A stretch of 64,000 nt of DNA from assembly GCA_964019055.1 (NCBI GenBank), contig OZ025213.1, forward strand, positions 806,001-870,000, written 5' to 3'. Below are positions 1 through 13,500 of this stretch, one piece after another. The notes beneath the pieces are model-generated. The model was not told where the DNA came from, searched no databases, and saw only the letters and a list, made by a program, of their open reading frames with translations. Position 1 is the stretch's first letter. Each line of letters starts with the position of its first letter. This DNA comes from Anthopleura xanthogrammica. Lineage: Eukaryota > Cnidaria > Anthozoa > Actiniaria > Actiniidae. The translations under genes were made by a program, and so were the position numbers.

Positions 1-39
1 TGTAGACGTTTTAAAATGCACAACTTTTGTTTATATTAC

Positions 40-167
40 CAGGGCTCTAAATTACGGCAAGTCATACGCCCGGTCAAGATGCCCGTTGAAAACCGTAATT
101 AACCGGTCAACTCGGTTCCAAATTTGGCGGGACATTGACCGTTGACCGGCCGTTATTTTGAGCCCTG
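40..167. mobile_element. MITE with CAGGGCTC terminal inverted repeats
   Basis: A 128-bp element begins CAGGGCTCTAAATTACGG and ends with the inverted counterpart; the two 18-bp ends differ at two positions. The six bases TATTAC flank it directly on both sides (34-39 and 168-173), as expected of a target-site duplication. The inside is rich in CCGGTCAA/TTGACCGG motifs, so it can fold on itself. CAGGG ends are typical of hAT-type elements, but those usually make 8-bp duplications, so the superfamily is uncertain. It has no coding capacity. Confidence 0.7.
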
Positions 168-221
168 TATTACTGATGTTTTTACTATTTAGTAATCCTC
201 TCTAAACAACTGGGATATCTT

Positions 222-242
222 TGACGTCACTCACTGACGTCA
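222..242. promoter_or_regulatory. Pair of CRE (TGACGTCA) palindromes
   Basis: Two perfect TGACGTCA sites lie at 222-229 and 235-242, with starts 13 bp apart. This is the classic CREB/ATF binding palindrome. A TATA-like TCTATATAAG follows at about 683-692. No convincing gene was found immediately downstream, so the target promoter is unknown. Confidence 0.45.
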
Positions 243-2980
243 TTTGAGTTGATTCCACTGGACTACGAATGCATTGTTGTGATTCCGAGGCTAAACCTCT
301 ATAGTTAAAAAAGCACCTCATGTGTCAGAATTTATAGATAAAACTTATGTTAAGAATATGTGAATGCAAGTGTTTCAGGCTGTTCTATAAATAGCGGATA
401 TTACACGGTGGCGTGAAGATACGACGTTTATTTTCGAGTCAGTGGAATATTTTCTAAAACGAGAAGATAGACTTCATGTATCTTCAAGTCAGTAATTTTC
501 TTTTTATTATAAAGACACATCTAAAAACGAAAACTACGCAACGCGCGTTTAAGTGAGCGGAAAACATGGAAAGTGATTTCATCGATATATCTTCACGTGT
601 AAGGATATGAAAAATATGTCACTGGGTCTGAGTGTAGTTCGTATGAAAAATACGAGTGGCGTATTTCCCCGTAAACACTAATATCTATATAAGAAAGTTC
701 GATAGTATAAGTGCGGTTCGCCATACAAAGTCAATACACAAACACAGGAGATTGACGTGCCGACTATTCTCACGCGATATTTAAAATCTTTTTATGCAGG
801 TAGTTGCATTATTTTTAGAAGTGACATTATGTCAATGTAAAAGATCAAACAAGACACGACAAGATATGTCAGCATCAAGTTGCCTCAATCTTAAAATATC
901 ATATGAATCTAAAGAGATCACGTTGCCTTCTTGAAGACTTATCAACTGGCTCGCAGATTTGCAGAATTTATTTTTCATCCCTGCCGTGCGGTGTGAGGAT
1001 TTGGAATTCCACTGATAAACAGCACGCATTTGCTACATCTGTAACAACTGGTCCATTCTTATTCAAGCTATGGAAGGTAAGAAGTACCGTAAATTTCAGA
1101 ATTATTTTTGTGTACTACTTTGTACAGCTACGTAAGGTACGTAAGATATCTCCTTTCGACAGAGCTGCATGCCAAGAATGAGCACGAAAAGAGAGTTGAA
1201 TTCATACGACGATTCGCTAGTTTATATGTTCTTGTCTTCCTGTTATATCATCGATATTGGCAACCCTAGTTTGTTCTATACCAATTCTTGGGTGTAAACT
1301 TTTGGCATACTGTTTTCTCTCGATTATAATTATGAAAGCTGGACCTTATATAAAATCTCGTGATTCTTGTGGTTATTGTGTGTGACATGGTTGGAATGAG
1401 TGTGCGTGCGTGTTTGTGTACGACTCATCATTGGGTTGGGAGCGGCATACTTTAAAAGAACAGAACCATTTGCGGGAGCTCAGAGTCACAGAGCGGCGAT
1501 AATCAATGTTCTTGTGGTGAACCACTAAAGCTACAAACAAATTGCAGTTTACGCCTTAGATGTAAAGTAGTAACTAAAGAGTTATACAGTAAAGTCACAT
1601 TGTATAACGAAAAACTTGAGAAGCGATCATCATCATCAGATTCGTACATCGTTCATTATCCCAATATGATTTACAACGACATGTTGAGTCTGTCGGCGAA
1701 CTGATTGACCAACATTAAAAGAAATCTCATGTAAACCTAAAGCATTTTTGTAACATTCCAAGTTTTTTTCCGGATTGCAGAATACCTAATCTCTAAATGA
1801 GTGTTAAAAGATTATGACATGATTCGCTATCGCCAGTCTGGCTCGGCGCGGAAATATGTAAAATGTTCACTTCCTAAATCCATTGAACTTATGCCTTTTT
1901 TTGTATTGGTGAAAGTCAGCTTTCACTTTATCCAGTCTTGGTACATCATCACGCACTGGGATTAGGCCGAATTGACCCACACTCGAGTCAATCATATTCG
2001 GCATATTATTATTCTATTTCATAAAAACCTACTCGCTCTTTGGCAATGAGGCAAACCTACTGATAACACCTTGTCAAACTGGTTTGCAAGATCATATGAT
2101 TTTTCATTGCGCAAGTTCAACTATCTCAGTTTTAATAAACATTTCCCACTTTACTGATTTGCAGTGGCAAAAATGACCTCACGGCATGATTAGCTCCATA
2201 GGTCAAGCCTCGAGTAAGAAACATAAAACTATCCATTCTCGGAGTCGATCGGGCCGACTGATTCTTTCACTAGAAGGCTACGACAGCCGAACAACTGAAT
2301 GAATCCACATAGCCTTAGGGAAGATGTACATCGATATTTACTAATAAGAGTTTCACGCCTGACTCCACCTTAAACCTTTTGGTCTATGACAGCCTGCCAA
2401 AGGCATAAAGATTTTGTTATTGTAGTTTTTCTAACGTTATCGGAAGCTCGACTTATTGCTAGCATAGTTAATTGACTATGCTCACAGCCTTGGCGTAGTT
2501 CCATCTTAGTCACAGTATCCTGTTAGCGTAGTTTTACCGGATCCAGTCACTACATTTGATCCACCGGAAATCGATTCATTAATAAATGATAATTATTTAA
2601 TTTTATCTTTGTTGAAATTCTAAATTACTTTAAACCTAATCATATCGTTACGAAGATACGTTATGCAATGTCTTAAAAAACGACTAGAATATTCTAGGAA
2701 GATGTAGAAGAGAATTTGACAAGGAAAAGGCTGGGCTAGTATTGTTTGTTTTGTTATTGTATGTATGTCATTCGTAATCTGGTAGCATTAGGCATAAAAC
2801 ACAAACCACTCCTGCTTTCTTTGTTGTATAAAGACAATACAAGTAATTCGTAGGTTTACATCATTGACGATTGTTGACTTGTCGCCAAAAATTGATCATA
2901 AAATGTCGCTTAATCATCAAACGGAAATGAGGGAATTAGAAACGTTTGTAAATGACGAAGTTTGTCTTCCGTGTTTATGC
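243..2980. other. Intergenic DNA without a recognisable gene
   Basis: This is AT-rich sequence with stop codons in all frames. The longest open frames (for example 903-1181, +) show no family signature. A TATA-like TCTATATAAG at about 683-692 and a possible donor at 798 (CAG then GTAGTT) could mark a first exon of an unseen transcript. A second donor-like site follows an open frame at 1077. These are only hints. Confidence 0.5.
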
Positions 2981-3065
2981 TATATATAAAGAGAGAAACA
3001 ACTATCATAGATAGACATCTGAAGTTCAATCAAGGTCATTGTGGCATAAATACAGCTTCGACTCG
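2981..3065 (+). promoter_or_regulatory. Probable methyltransferase promoter and non-coding first exon
   Basis: A strong TATA box, TATATATAAA, lies at 2981-2990. About 30 bp downstream a short segment ends at a good splice donor (CTCG then GTATGT, GT at 3066). The matching acceptor, a T-rich tract followed by AG at 4041-4042, sits 26 bp before the ATG at 4069 of the methyltransferase gene. The simplest reading is a 5' untranslated exon of about 50 nt from near 3012 to 3065, joined to the first coding exon across an intron of about 975 bp. Promoter and exon are inferred from these signals only. Confidence 0.45.
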
Positions 3066-4068
3066 GTATGTATTCATGATAGTTATGTCGGCAAATATTG
3101 ATAAATCATTATTTATTGAGTTAACTCTTGCTTAATAACGTACTTAAATCAAAAAAATTTACATCTAAATATTCAATACTAGTCAAATACGAACACCGTA
3201 TACTTGTGATAGTGTAAAAGTCAAACACGAGCAGGGAAGCACGAGGTAATGTTTATAAGCTGAGACAGTGTTTGGGACAAGAAGCCTCGCAAAAGGCATT
3301 AAGTCGTCTTATTTGATACGCGCATGACGAACATGCATTGGAAGGACAAATGCTGTCTTCCAATTCTTGTAGAAATATCGATTTATTCTTTCTTAGAAAA
3401 TAATACTTTTGAGATCGTGTGAGATGTCTTGGTTGGTTGAAATGCTCAATTATGCTTTAGGTTCAAAGCATATTTTATGGTAGAGTGATCATTAACTTTA
3501 AAAGAATATTAATAAATGTAACTTAAAGTCGTTCAATTAAACATATCGTTTGCATATCAGAGTTCACTTGTCCGAGTGGCGTGTTGTCAGTGGCTATGAT
3601 GTCACTAAAACTAGTTAAGTAATATGCACCAAATATTTTACTCTGACCTTTTGCCGATTATCTTGGAGTAGCCTTAGGGTGTTTAGAACCACAAAACAAA
3701 AAAAAAACATTTCATGTACTACTTGAACACTGGCAAAAATGCCAACCGCGAATTAGAGGGCTTTGAAAAATTAATTACTTTTTTCTCTTTTTAGCAGGTC
3801 TGAGGTTTATCCGTTTCGAATTTGTTTGATTAAGGAATTACTCTTGTTTAACCTTGCGAAATCCATTTGGTTTTTTTAATACGTTGCTTGGATTTCATCA
3901 AGGGAGATTCATTACATCGTTTTGAGAAAGAGAGGGCTTAACATTGCATTAGGAGGTCGACTACATCAAACTTTAGGAAAACAAATGAGCACGAAGTTCT
4001 ATAGCCTTGATCACTAAAGATCTGGTTTATATTTTCTTACAGTAAGAACACGAAGAAACTAGCTGAAG

Positions 4069-6771
4069 ATGGATGACTTGGTTGAGATCCTTGGCTTGGT
4101 TGGTATAGTGGTAATACTCGCATTCTGCTTAGTTGTAGCTAGCAGTAGACGTTTCAGAAATGCTGTCATCAATTCAGGCCTCTACAAGAAAGGTTTTGCC
4201 TTACACATGAACATTTTTAGTAAAATACACAACAAAGCAATCCAGAAAATCAAGCAGGAGTTGTTTTCAAATATGAAACCAATATTGGACAACATCCAAG
4301 GAGATATTTTAGAGATTGGTTCAGGTACAGGAGCGAATTTTGCTTTCTTTCCTGAAGGGAGTTCTGTCATCGCCCTTGACCCTAACCCTCACATGGAAAA
4401 GTACCTCAAAAATAACGCAGATAAATTCCCAAATATCAACATTACAAAGGTAGTCACCGGTGTTGCTGAGGACTTGGCAGATATACAAGACAATTCCGTA
4501 GCAATTGTAGTTTGTACCTTGACGTTATGTTCCGTTCAGGATATTCCCAAAGTGTTACAAGAAGTCAAACGAGTATTAAAACCGGTGAGTTCTCGCAGGC
4601 ACGCGTTTGCGCGTATATACCGTTCATTATGCAATATGCGTCGCATAATGGACCATTTGCCTTAAAAAGAGCATTTCGATATTAGGAACACATTCGCATC
4701 CAATGATAGCAATACCATTAATTAATTTTTGCTATTTGCAGCTCATTACACCCCATTCGGTTTAACAAAAATCTTTAAAATGTTGGCACAACGGAAGAAG
4801 ACTTATGTTAGAACATATTTTACGCGGTGGTGATCATTACATTTCTTCATCTTTGCTATTTGCGGAAGCTGACTTATGACCCATTTGCGTCCCCAAAAAT
4901 CTTTTAAAATGTTGGCTCATCGGAAACTGAGTGCAATATTTGGAATGTTTTTCGTGTGGAGGTCACTATTACATTTGTTCACTTTTTTGCTATATTTCAA
5001 CGTCAGCAAATACTAGTTAGACTATTAACAAATCTCAGTACTGAAACCCGTTTATCCCTCTGCAACTTCACCCCATCCACTCTCCCCTTGGGCACTGTCC
5101 ATGTCTTAATGTTATGACTATGAAAAAGGTCACCCTATCATATGTCAATATCGATATTCCGGGTTGGTTACCATTATATACCGTCTAGACATGAAATAAT
5201 ATCTGATAAGTGTCAGATATCTCAAACGTTTTAGATCAGGACGTAAAACGTTTCATGCTAGTTCCATCCGCCTCTGGAACGATACCGATGTATGAATCAC
5301 GAATATTATGTCACACAAACAGTTTCTTGATAACATACAGCAAAGCTTCTTAAAAAATAAATGTTACTCTCGAACACTTTGATATTCATCAAAATTATAA
5401 TAGGTATCCTTTCCACATTTTCTTTTCGTTTTCAAACGCCAGTTAAGTTAAGTATTATTCAATTAATTAATTTCGATTTCAACGAACATATCCCCCCCCC
5501 CCCCCCCCTATTTTTCCATATTTAGCCTAGTATGTAGGACGGGTCATTATGTAAACTACTGGGCTACCAGTAATAATGTAGTGTTACCCTCGATGAATTG
5601 AGTTACCGTTATATGAGTGATGATGTGGAAGACGACGACGATGATGATGTTGATGACTGATGTTTCTTTAACAATCAATCATCAATAATCACCGTTTTCT
5701 TTGTTTTCAACAGGGCGGCTGCTTATACTATCTGGAACATGTTTTAGGTAGGTCATGTTGCTATCTCTTCATAGTTCATGTATACAGATATTATCATATT
5801 CAGTGCAAAATAGTTCAAATGTTTTGCTTACTCGCTTCATGGACTCTATAGCCCCCCTTGCAGTGAATCTCGATCTTGGGGGCATAAACGAAAAACCTTT
5901 ACTTCGATAAAAGATTCAATTTTTAAAACAACAAAACTGTATTTGTTTTGCCCTGCAGATTGGGATTTAGCGCAAGGGGTCTATTGGTATTGTTTTCCAT
6001 GGGGATTAAATTCGTGTTTTAGTATGTTGCGCAATTTCTCCAACAGAGATAAAGACAACAAATCTCCAGTCAAAACGAGCACGTAATTTTGAATAAACAA
6101 TTGGCGTCTATTTATCAAAGTCAATGAAAATCAGTCTAATGGCTCACTTGTTTTGAATAATAACAATTAAGACGAGCTAAAGAATTGATGGATTCTTTAT
6201 GGGAACTTTCCCCTAAGGTTGTGCACGCGCATGATCCAAACTTTAAAGGCTTCGAAATCAAAATATGACGATTGATTTGATGATATTGTGTAGTGATTTT
6301 TTTCTATGATATTTGTATTTTTGACAAAAATAATCATTATTTTTCTACTAATGTTGATGTTCGATTTTTGCCAAAAAAAAACATTTTTCTGCTTTTGCCG
6401 CCGGTCAAGTTTCCTGGATAATTTGGATGAGTTCGAAACCCGAGTATTTGTAGAAGGCGGATTGGGTGGGGTAGCGAGCCAATCTTCTGCTCTGTATTAC
6501 CTTACGTCGAATTGTTACGCTTGTTTTATTGCCAACTTATCGTTTCCTTTTATTTTCAGACGAAGAAGGAAGTTTTAGAAGAAAATTGCAAAAATCCTTC
6601 GATGGGTTATGGAAGTACTTGAGTGATGGTTGTTCCTGTGCTACTGACACGGCAAGCTTTATCACAGAGGCTGGGTTCTCTTCCGTTTCATATGAGACAT
6701 TCATCGCAAAAGACCTGATCGCTATAGCGTGGATCATGCGAGCACACATTGCTGGTTATGCAGTTAAATAG
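4069..6771 (+). CDS. METTL7/TMT1-like membrane-anchored methyltransferase
   Basis: Three coding exons, 4069-4584, 5714-5747 and 6560-6771, join in phase to give 253 residues, close to the roughly 244 of vertebrate METTL7A/B (TMT1A/B). Residues 5-25 form a hydrophobic anchor, as in family members that sit on the ER or lipid droplets. LEIGSGTG (81-88) is the SAM-binding glycine loop of class I methyltransferases, and ALDPNP follows as the acidic end of the next strand. The tiny 34-nt second exon encodes GGCLYYLEHVL, the conserved post-motif segment of this family, and the protein ends in HIAGYAVK, also family-typical. Vertebrate relatives methylate thiols; the substrate here is unknown. All introns have GT-AG ends (donors GTGAGT and GTAGGT). 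Reading past the first donor gives a false 198-residue frame. Confidence 0.9.
4727..4992 (+). repeat. Diverged tandem duplication in methyltransferase intron
   Basis: Two copies of roughly 130 bp follow each other in the first coding intron. Both contain TTTGCTATTTGC near the start, a CCCCATT or CCCATTT segment, AAAATCTTT, AAAATGTTGGC and a closing GTCACTATTACATTT or GATCATTACATTT segment. They differ by many substitutions, so the duplication is not recent. No function is suggested. Confidence 0.55.
5492..5508. repeat. Run of 17 cytosines
   Basis: A pure C17 homopolymer lies in the first coding intron of the methyltransferase gene. Its length may be unreliable from sequencing. A second run of the same length occurs at 34378-34394. 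Confidence 0.8.
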
Positions 6772-7510
6772 GACGAACAGTACCATGATGAAAAATGAAA
6801 CTAACTTTTAGGGTTATAGTCATAGTGAACTATTCTCATCAAGCATAACTCGTTATTGCGCAAGCGCGCATCCAGGCACGTGTTGCTAAGAGATGTAATC
6901 TCGAGTAGCCTCGTTTCCAGATTGTTCCCTAAAGAAACGAAAATATCTAGGTACGTAATCCACAAACCAAAACAGCTTTTTCTGTTTTTGCGGTTTACCA
7001 TTAGTCACATAATAGACGATTAGCCTGCGTGTGTAACGGCCTGAAAAAAGGGAAGAGGAAGGGAGAGTTGGGGATGTGGGGAGTGGGACGAGGAATAGTG
7101 GGAAAAGGAAGAAAAGAGGAAGAGCGCCATCTCCCTTCCCTTCTCTCCTCACTCCCCGCCCTATCCCCCATAGTAATCAATCGAAATCACGCAGCATTCT
7201 TCGTCACTATTGCTAGTCTAATGCTACTACTATAGTAACAAGAGCTCATAAAATAGTTTAAGTTATTCAAAGACCTGAAACGAGTTACATACAGCCAAGT
7301 ATTGCTTTAATTTATACCATTCACAATCAGTTTTATTACTGTTTCATACAAAACGAAACCATTTACGAAAACAATGTTTCTCATCTCTCAAAAATATATT
7401 CCACATAATAAAAAATATTATAAGGCATAAAAAAACTCAGATGTAAATATCAATATTGGTCTAAAACAAAAATAAAGGAGGTCATACATGGATGTTCTGA
7501 ATATTGTATG
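6772..7510. other. Intergenic spacer with purine and pyrimidine tracts
   Basis: A purine-rich tract (about 7047-7121, GGAAG/GGGAG type) is followed at once by a pyrimidine-rich tract (about 7128-7172, CTCCC/CTTCC type). The two can pair as a long imperfect hairpin. TAGCCTGCGTG near 7021 and CACGCAGCATT near 7188 form loose inverted ends, so the whole piece (about 7020-7200) may be an old MITE. The rest is AT-rich with no gene. Confidence 0.4.
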
Positions 7511-10500
7511 AATATGGTCAATCCTTTTTGGTCGAAAATGACCAAAAATCACCCATTTTGAGTAGTGAATAAATAATGCATATTTTTTCTAGAGGTGTGA
7601 AAAACACCTAAAATCGATCAAAACCATGGGCTATAGTCCATGCTTTTTGGTCCAAAATGGCCAAAAATCACCTATTTTCAGTGGTGAATAAATAATGTGG
7701 TGAATGGTGGTGAATAAATAATGCATATTTTTTCTAGAGGTGTGAAAAACACCTAAAATCGATCAAAACCATGGGCTATAGTCCATGCTTTTTGGTCCAA
7801 AATGGCCAAAAATCACCCATTTTGAGTGGTGAATAAATAATGTGGTGAATGGTGGTGAATAAATAATGCATATTTTTTCTAGAGGTGTGAAAAACACCTA
7901 AAATCGATCAAAACCATGGGCTATAGTCCATGCTTTTTGGTCCAAAATGGCCAAAAACCACCCATTTTCAAATGTTCAAAAATAATGCATATTTTTTCTA
8001 GGTGTGAAAAACACCTAAAATCGATCAAAACCATGGGCTATAGTCCATGCTTTTTGGTCCAAAATGACCAAAAATCACCCACTTTGAGTGGTGAATAAAT
8101 AATGCATATTTTTTCTAGAGGTGTGAAAAACACCTAAAATCGATCAAAACCATGGGCTATAGTCCATGCTTTTTGGTCCAAAATGGCCAAAAATCACCCA
8201 TTTTGAGTGGTGAATAAATAATGCATATTTTTTCTAGAGGTGTGAAAAACACCTAAAATCGATCAAAACCATGGGCTATAGTCCATGCTTTTTGGTCCAA
8301 AATGGCCAAAAATCACCCAGTTTCAATTGTTCAAAAATAATGCATATTTTTTCTAGAGGTGTGAAAAACACCTAAAATCGATCAAAACCATGGGCTATAG
8401 TCCATGCTTTTTGGTCCAAAATGGCCAAAAACCACCCATTTTCAAATGTTCAAAAATAATGCATATTTTTTCTAGGTGTGAAAAACACCTAAAATCGATC
8501 AAAACCATGGGCTATAGTCCATGCTTTTTGGTCCAAAATGGCCAAAAATCACCCATTTTGAGTGGTGAATAAATAATGCATATTTTTTCTAGAGGTGTGA
8601 AAAACACCTAAAATCGATCAAAACCATGGGCTATAGTCCATGCTTTTTGGTCCAAAATGTCCAAAAATCACCCATTTTCAATTGTTCAAAAATAATGCAT
8701 ATTTTTTTTAGAGGTGTGAAAAACACCTAAAATCGATCAAAACCATGGGCTATAGTCCATGCTTTTTGGTCCAAAATGGCCAAAAACCACCCATTTTCAA
8801 ATGTTCAAAAATAATGCATATTTTTTCTAGGTGTGAAAAACACCTAAAATCGATCAAAACCATGGGCTATAGTCCATGCTTTTTGGTCCAAAATGGCCAA
8901 AAATCACCCATTTTGAGTGGTGAATAAATAATGCATATTTTTTCTAGAGGTGTGAAAAACACCTAAAATCGATCAAAACCATGGGCTATAGTCCATGCTT
9001 TTTGGTCCAAAATGTCCAAAAATCACCCATTTTCAATTGTTCAAAAATAATGCATATTTTTTTTAGAGGTGTGAAAAACACCTAAAATCGATCAAAACCA
9101 TGGGCTATAGTCCATGCTTTTTGGTCCAAAATGGCCAAACATCACCCATTTTGAGTGGTGAATAAATAATGCATATTTTTTCTAGAGGTGTCAAAAACAC
9201 CTAAAATCGATCAAAACCATGGGCTATAGTCCATGCTTTTTGGTCCAAAATGTCCAAAAATCACCCATTTTCAATTGTTCAAAAATAATGCATACTTTTT
9301 TCTAGAGGTGTGAAAAACACTTAAAATCGATCAAAACCATGGGCTATAGTCCATGCTTTTTGGTCCAAAATGGCCAAAAATCACCCATTTTGAGTTGTTC
9401 AAAAATAATGCATATTTTTTCTAGAGGTGTGAAAAACACCTAAAATCGATCAAAACCATGGGCTATAGTCCATGCTTTTTGGTCTAAAATGGCCAAAAAT
9501 CTCCCATTTTGAGTGGTGAATAAATAATGCATATTTTTTCTAGAGGTGTGAAAAACACCTAAAATCGATCAAAACCATGGGCTATAGTCCATGCTTTTTG
9601 GTCCAAAATGGCCAAAAATCACCCATTTTCAATTGTTCAAAAATAATGCATATTTTTTCTAGGGGTGTGAAAAACACCTAAAATCGATCAAAACCATGGG
9701 CTATAGTCCATGCTTTTTGGTCCAAAATGGCCAAAAATCACCCATTTTGAGTGGTGAATAAATAATGCATATTTTTTCTAGAGGTGTGAAAAACACCTAA
9801 AATCGATCAAAACCATGGGCTATAGTCCATGCTTTTTGGTCCAAAATGGCCAAAAATCACCCATTTTGAGTGGTGAATAAATAATGCATATTTTTTCTAG
9901 AGGTGTGAAAAACACCTAAAATCGATCAAAACCATGGGCTATAGTCCATGCTTTTTGGTCCAAAATGGCCAAACATCACCCATTTTGAGTGGTGAATAAA
10001 TAATGCATATTTTTTCTAGAGGTGTGAAAAACACCTAAAATCGATCAAAACCATGGGCTATAGTCCATGCTTTTTGGTCCAAAATGGCCAAAAATCACCC
10101 ATTTTCAATTGTTCAAAAATAATGCATATTTTTTCTAGGGGTGTGAAAAACACCTAAAATCGATCAAAACCATGGGCTATAGTCCATGCTTTTTGGTCCA
10201 AAATGGCCAAAAATCACCCATTTTGAGTGGTGAATAAATAATGCATATTTTTTCTAGAGGTGTGAAAAACACCTAAAATCGATCAAAACCATGGGCTATA
10301 GTCCATGCTTTTTGGTCCAAAATGGCCAAAAATCACCCATTTTGAGTGGTGAATAAATAATGCATATTTTTTCTAAGGGTGTGAAAAACACCTAAAAACG
10401 ATCAAAACCATGGGCTATAGTCCATGCTTTTTGGTCCAAAATGTCCAAAAATTACCCATTTTCAATTGTTCAAAAATAATGCATATTTTTTCTAGTTGTG

Positions 10501-13500
10501 AAAAACACCTAAAATCGATCAAAACCATGGGCTATAGTCCATGCTTTTTGGTCCAAAATGGCCAAAAATCACCCATTTTGAGTAGTGAATAAATAATGCA
10601 TATTTTTTCTAGGTGTGAAAAACACCTAAAATCGATCAAAACCATGGGCTATAGTCCATGCTTTTTGGTCCAAAATGGCCAAAAATCACCCATTTTGAGT
10701 GGTGAATAAATAATGCATATTTTTTCTAGAGGTGTGAAAAACACCTAAAATCGATCAAAACCATGGGCTATAGTCCATGCTTTTTGGTCCAAAATGGCCA
10801 AAAATCACCCATTTTGAGTGGTGAATAAATAATGCATATTTTTTCTAGAGGTGTGAAAAACACCTAAAATCGATCAAAACCATGGGCTATAGTCCATGCT
10901 TTTTGGTCCAAAATGGCCAAAAATCACCCATTTTGAGTGGTGAATAAATAATGCATATTTTTTCTAAGGGTGTGAAAAACACCTAAAAACGATCAAAACC
11001 ATGGGCTATAGTCCATGCTTTTTGGTCCAAAATGTCCAAAAATCACCCATTTTCAATTGTTCAAAAATAATGCATATTTTTTCTAGTTGTGAAAAACACC
11101 TAAAATCGATCAAAACCATGGGCTATAGTCCATGCTTTTTGGTCCAAAATGGCCAAAAATCACCCATTTTGAGTGGTGAATAAATAATGCATATTTTTTC
11201 TAGGTGTGAAAAACACCTAAAATCGATCAAAACCATGGGCTATATATAGTCCATGCTTTTTGGTCCAAAATGGCCAAAAATCACCCATTTTGAGTGGTGA
11301 ATAAATAATGCATATTTTTTCTAGAGGTGTGAAAAACACCTAAAATCGATCAAAACCATGGGCTATAGTCCATGCTTTTTGGTCCAAAATGGCCAAAAAT
11401 CACCCATTTTGAGTGGTGAATAAATAATGCATATTTTTTCTAGAGGTGTGAAAAACACCTAAAATCGATCAAAACCATGGGCTATAGTCCATGCTTTTTG
11501 GTCCAAAATGGCCAAACATCACCCATTTTGAGTGGTGAATAAATAATGCATATTTTTTCTAGAGGTGTGAAAAACACCTAAAATCGATCAAAACCATGGG
11601 CTATAGTCCATGCTTTTTGGTCCAAAATGTCCAAAAATCACACATTTTCAATTTTTCAAAAATAATGCATACTTTTTTCTAAAGGTGTGAAAAACACTTA
11701 AAATCGATCAAAACCATGGGCTATAGTCCATGCTTTTTGGTCCAAAATGGCCAAAAATCACCCATTTTGAGTGGTGAATAAATAATGCACATTTTTTCTA
11801 GAGGTGTGAAAAACACCTAAAATCGATCAAAACCATGGGCTATAGTCCATGCTTTTTGGTCAAAAATGTCCAAAAATCACCCATTTTCAATTGTTCAAAA
11901 ATAATGCATATTTTTTCTAGGGGTGTGAAAAACACCTAAAATCGATCAAAACCATGGGCTATAGTCCATGCTTTTTGGTCCAAAATGGCCAAAAATCACC
12001 CATTTTGAGTGGTGAATAAATAATGCATATTTTTTCTAGAGGTGTGAAAAACACCTAAAATCGATCAAAACCATGGGCTATAGTCCATGCTTTTTGGTCC
12101 AAAATGGCCAAAAATCACCCATTTTGAGTGGTGAATAAATAATGCATATTTTTTCTAAGGGTGTGAAAAACACCTAAAAACGATCAAAACCATGGGCTAT
12201 AGTCCATGCTTTTTGGTCCAAAATGTCCAAAAATCACCCATTTTCAATTGTTCAAAAATAATGCATATTTTTTCTAGTTGTGAAAAACACCTAAAATCGA
12301 TCAAAACCATGGGCTATAGTCCATGCTTTTTGGTCCAAAATGGCCAAAAATCACCCATTTTGAGTGGTGAATAAATAATGCATATTTTTTCTAGGTGTGA
12401 AAAACACCTAAAATCGATCAAAACCATGGGCTATAGTCCATGCTTTTTGGTCCAAAATGGCCAAAAATCACCCATTTTGAGTGGTGAATAAATAATGCAT
12501 ATTTTTTCTAGAGGTGTGAAAAACACCTAAAATCGATCAAAACCATGGGCTATAGTCCATGCTTTTTGGTCCAAAATGGCCAAAAATCACCCATTTTGAG
12601 TGGTGAATAAATAATGCATATTTTTTCTAGAGGTGTGAAAAACACCTAAAATCGATCAAAACCATGGGCTATAGTCCATGCTTTTTGGTCCAAAATGGCC
12701 AAACATCACCCATTTTGAGTGGTGAATAAATAATGCATATTTTTTCTAGAGGTGTGAAAAACACCTAAAATCGATCAAAACCATGGGCTATAGTCCATGC
12801 TTTTTGGTCCAAAATGTCCAAAAATCACCCATTTTCAATTTTTCAAAAATAATGCATACTTTTTTCTAAAGGTGTGAAAAACACTTAAAATCGATCAAAA
12901 CCATGGGCTATAGTCCATGCTTTTTGGTCCAAAATGGCCAAAAATCACCCATTTTGAGTGGTGAATAAATAATGCACATTTTTTCTAGAGGTGTGAAAAA
13001 CACCTAAAATCGATCAAAACCATGGGCTATAGTCCATGCTTTTTGGTCCAAAATGTCCAAAAATCACCCATTTTCAATTGTTCAAAAATAATGCATATTT
13101 TTTCTAGGGGTGTGAAAAACACCTAAAATCGATCAAAACCATGGGCTATAGTCCATGCTTTTTGGTCCAAAATGGCCAAAAATCACCCATTTTGAGTGGT
13201 GAATAAATAATGCATATTTTTTCTAGAGGTGTGAAAAACACCTAAAATCGATCAAAACCATGGGCTATAGTCCATGCTTTTTGGTCCAAAATGGCCAAAA
13301 ATCACCCATTTTGAGTGGTGAATAAATAATGCATATTTTTTCTAAGGGTGTGAAAAACACCTAAAAACGATCAAAACCATGGGCTATAGTCCATGCTTTT
13401 TGGTCCAAAATGTCCAAAAATTACCCATTTTCAATTGTTCAAAAATAATGCATATTTTTTCTAGTTGTGAAAAACACCTAAAATCGATCAAAACCATGGG

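Noticed and set aside
903..1181. 92-residue frame near the left edge
   Set aside because: A donor-like site lies at 1077, but no matching exons or recognisable domain were found.
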